Origin: Bacteriovorax sp. Seq25_V
GTDB lineage: Bacteria > Bdellovibrionota > Bacteriovoracia > Bacteriovoracales > Bacteriovoracaceae
Reading direction: 5' to 3'
NCBI RefSeq assembly: GCF_000447795.1
Contig: NZ_AUNI01000014.1
Location: 62,001 to 126,000, forward strand
Length of the DNA stretch: 64,000 bases
Part shown: one piece after another, positions 61,935-64,000 of the stretch
How positions within the stretch are numbered: the stretch's first letter is position 1
Layout: each line of letters begins with the position of its first letter
The notes under the pieces: model-generated
The model's input: the letters and a program-made list of their open reading frames with translations, nothing else
Database searches by the model: none
Told to the model about the DNA's origin: nothing
Position numbers and translations under genes: made by a program

Positions 61935-63446
61935 ATGACACAGAAAAAGAAAGGACTCTTTTCAAAGTTTAAGGACAAGTTTTCCAAGAAGGAAGATGAC
62001 GAACTTGATTACGAAGACATCGATTCGGAAGATGAACTCGACGAAGATGATGAAGAGTATGAATACGAAGATGATGAAGACGAAGAGTCAATAGAACTCG
62101 AAGATGCCGAGGAATATGAAGACGAGCACGACGAAGAGGTTGAGTTCACTCAAATGCCAAAGCCTCCACAGTCTGAAATAGAAGAAGATGGCGACGAGTC
62201 AATCGAAGATATTCTTGAAAGAGAAAACGAAAACTTATCCGCAGAGAGTAGCTCTGACGATGACGATGACGACGAATACGAAGATGACGACGAATATGAA
62301 GTCGCTGACGGTACAATAGAGTTCGAAGTTCCAACAAAGCCAAAAGTTCCACTTATGGCAAAAATGAAGGGACTTTTCTCAAAGAAAGAGATTGTACAAA
62401 ACGATGATGACGAAGTTGATTATGAGGATCGATTTGATCGTACTTCACTGTCTTCAAAAGCAAAAACATTTACAGATAAATTAAATATTACAGATGTTTT
62501 ACCTGAGCAGGTGATCCCTACTCTTGTCGGTAAAACGAATCAACCGTTTATTCATCAATCATTTTTAGTGGTGCTAACATTTGTTTCTTTTTATACGATT
62601 GGAAAAACAATCGCCCTTTGGACAGGGAGTGAAAAGCCTAGTTCAAAACTCGCGACAAATAGAGATCAGGTGGCCAGCTACAGCCCAAGAAAAGATGTCA
62701 GTGTTATCAAGGTTAACAATATTTTCAACGTCAGAGAAAGTGAATTTGAAAAAGTAAAAGTTGTTAAAGAGAAAAAGCCAGAAATAAAAGTATGTAAAGT
62801 TGCAGACAAGAAAACTTCTCTCCCAATGAAGCTACTTAATACAATCGTTCTTCAGGACTCTGTTAAGTCAGTAGCTTCTGTTTCCGAGCGTGGAAAGGTA
62901 TTTAGCTACAGAGAGGGCGATAAGATTGGAACATTCGCTGAAATTGGTAAAATTGATCGTCTTAAAATGGTTTTTAAAAACCTAAGAAGTGGTCAATGTG
63001 AATTCTTAGAAAATGTTGATCCAGCTGAAAAGAAAATCGCGAAAAAGAAAGTTAATGTCATTCCAGCGAGTAAAGGAAAGAAACTACTTGATGAAGCAGC
63101 TAAAAAAGAAATCGCAGTTGATGGAAATAATTTCACGATCAAGAAAGGACTTAGAGATAAGCTTCTTTCAAATATCGGGGATGTCTTAACTCAGGCCCGT
63201 GCGATTCAAATCAAAAATGCTGACGGTACCCTATCATACAAGATGACAGAGATCGTTCCTGGAAGTATTTTTGCAAACCTAAATATTATGGATGGGGATA
63301 TCGTTACAGGTATCAACGGAAAGAAAATTAATAACGTAAATGAACTCATGTCAATGTTTGGGAAACTAAAAGAGAATGACAACTATGAGATCACTGTAAA
63401 ACGTAATGGAATGGACACTAACTTAAATTACAACTTTGTAGAATAA
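61935..63446 (+). CDS. gspC: Type II secretion protein GspC with long acidic N-terminus
   Basis: Inner-membrane clamp protein of the type II secretion system, 503 aa. Residues about 1-205 are cytoplasmic and extremely acidic (long Asp/Glu tracts at about 20-70 and 105-125). One helix follows (FLVVLTFVSFYTIGKTIALW, about 210-229), then the periplasmic homology region and a C-terminal PDZ-type domain (SIFANLNIMDGDIVTGINGK, about 420-500). The usual GspC has a very short cytoplasmic tail. A GLFSK-KKE-DDE-DYED motif occurs twice (7-28 and 146-165). It lies 21 bp before gspD. Confidence 0.82.
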   Translation: MTQKKKGLFSKFKDKFSKKEDDELDYEDIDSEDELDEDDEEYEYEDDEDEESIELEDAEEYEDEHDEEVEFTQMPKPPQSEIEEDGDESIEDILERENENLSAESSSDDDDDDEYEDDDEYEVADGTIEFEVPTKPKVPLMAKMKGLFSKKEIVQNDDDEVDYEDRFDRTSLSSKAKTFTDKLNITDVLPEQVIPTLVGKTNQPFIHQSFLVVLTFVSFYTIGKTIALWTGSEKPSSKLATNRDQVASYSPRKDVSVIKVNNIFNVRESEFEKVKVVKEKKPEIKVCKVADKKTSLPMKLLNTIVLQDSVKSVASVSERGKVFSYREGDKIGTFAEIGKIDRLKMVFKNLRSGQCEFLENVDPAEKKIAKKKVNVIPASKGKKLLDEAAKKEIAVDGNNFTIKKGLRDKLLSNIGDVLTQARAIQIKNADGTLSYKMTEIVPGSIFANLNIMDGDIVTGINGKKINNVNELMSMFGKLKENDNYEITVKRNGMDTNLNYNFVE

Positions 63447-63467
63447 TTACCAAGGATTGGTTAACGT

Positions 63468-64000
63468 ATGAAAAAAACACTCTTAAGTCTTTCAACTATC
63501 GGATTAATCACGGGCCCTACGTATGGTCAGTTTAATCAATTCAAATCTCCAACGAAATTTGATAAAAGTGAAGCACCTGTTTCAAAACTTCTTGATGAGG
63601 CACCAACTGGAACTGATGTTTTTGGGAGAGAGGCAAAAGATTTACCAAAGACTGATACGAGCTACGTAAACCTGAATCCAGAAACTGCTTTTGGACCAGA
63701 AGTTATTACAAGCTTTGACTTCCCTAATACTTCTCTTCAAGACCTAACTAAGCACATGCAAAAGCTTACTGGTCTTAATCTTATTATCGATAAAGATTTA
63801 AAAGGAAAGATTTCAATCTCAGCACCTACTCCAATTACAGTTGGTGATGCATGGAAAGCATTCCTATCAGCATTAAATATGAATGGTCTTACAATGGTTA
63901 AGAGTGGTGCCTTTTATAAGATTGTTCAAGCTAGAGACATTAGATACGTTCCAACAAAGATCTATACAGGTAATTTTGTTCCAGAAACAGAAAACTACAT
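63468..64000 (+). CDS. gspD: Type II secretion outer-membrane secretin GspD, 5' part
   Basis: First 177 residues of the secretin, cut by the window edge. A signal peptide (TLLSLSTIGLITGPTYG) precedes a Ser/Pro/Asp-rich linker. From about residue 80 the N0 domain starts: ITSFDFPNTSLQDLTKHMQKLTGLNLIIDKDLKGKISI, then the start of N1 with TKIYTGNFVPE. An AAGGA site lies upstream of the ATG. With gspC it suggests a whole gsp operon to the right. Confidence 0.92.
   Translation, partial: MKKTLLSLSTIGLITGPTYGQFNQFKSPTKFDKSEAPVSKLLDEAPTGTDVFGREAKDLPKTDTSYVNLNPETAFGPEVITSFDFPNTSLQDLTKHMQKLTGLNLIIDKDLKGKISISAPTPITVGDAWKAFLSALNMNGLTMVKSGAFYKIVQARDIRYVPTKIYTGNFVPETENY

Noticed and set aside
1-64000. tRNA, rRNA, CRISPR arrays, phage genes or complete IS elements
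   Set aside because: None could be recognised by reading; no repeated spacer arrays, transposase motifs or cloverleaf-like genes were seen.

Overview
This is a 64 kb stretch of a low-GC bacterial chromosome (GC roughly in the high 30s, judged by eye). It is densely coded on both strands. No tRNA, rRNA, CRISPR array, complete insertion sequence or prophage is visible. The gene content suggests a predatory or scavenging Bdellovibrionota-like bacterium, with Bacteriovoracales/Halobacteriovorax as the best guess: many secreted lipoproteins and metalloproteases, a type II secretion start, an orphan CpaF-type ATPase, a giant pseudokinase-AAA-histidine kinase, and a lipoxygenase-like protein. That assignment is an inference; no marker was searched.

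Layout. 1-2640 (minus): rnc-era-der, with der cut by the window edge. 2811-6370: a degenerate Xer recombinase, a secreted protein, a small transaldolase and a metzincin lipoprotein. 6369-9639: an ECF-type sigma gene lying between two copies of a new inverted-repeat element, then glutathione peroxidase, an OhrR-like regulator, a nitroreductase and an HD hydrolase. 9636-13210: a second ECF sigma with a small membrane partner, a quinone-reductase-like MDR enzyme, a VOC protein, a solute-binding protein and a small membrane protein. 13229-14684 (minus): infC-rpmI-rplT, where infC starts at AUU and a strong terminator follows it. 14801-19967 (minus): CDF transporter, PlsB-like acyltransferase, CBS-less IMPDH/GMPR and a secreted phosphatase. 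20090-25228: an orphan RND pump facing an Na/Pi cotransporter.

25333-44316 contains the haem genes in two places. A short hemA (25382) and the hemCD fusion (37587) share a 16-base promoter-region motif. The hemCD-hemL-[histidine kinase-response regulator]-hemE-hemN run has a two-component system inside it with overlapping start and stop codons, so haem synthesis is probably its target or its signal. Between the two haem loci lie the giant sensor kinase, an outer-membrane-like protein paired with a lipoxygenase-like protein, and a FecR/lipoprotein group.

44413-64000: an M28 aminopeptidase, a run of three small secreted proteins (one with a papain/NlpC-like Cys-His signature), HK-RR-fabI, deoC, LemA plus DUF2207, a gluzincin-type lipoprotein, an orphan cpaF, unknown proteins, YtfJ, an FG-GAP lipoprotein, an acyl-CoA dehydrogenase, and finally gspC with an unusually long acidic cytoplasmic tail followed by the start of gspD.

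The most interesting signal is not a gene. Four intergenic elements of about 154-207 bp (6369-6542, 7204-7358, 26290-26443, 45644-45850) share conserved 22-25 nt inverted arms but have unrelated interiors. The arms pair across the element, with one compensatory base change between copies. A local hairpin overlaps the inner left arm in each copy and would compete with the long-range pairing. Arms supply the stop codons of flanking genes in one copy and the ribosome binding site of the next gene in another.
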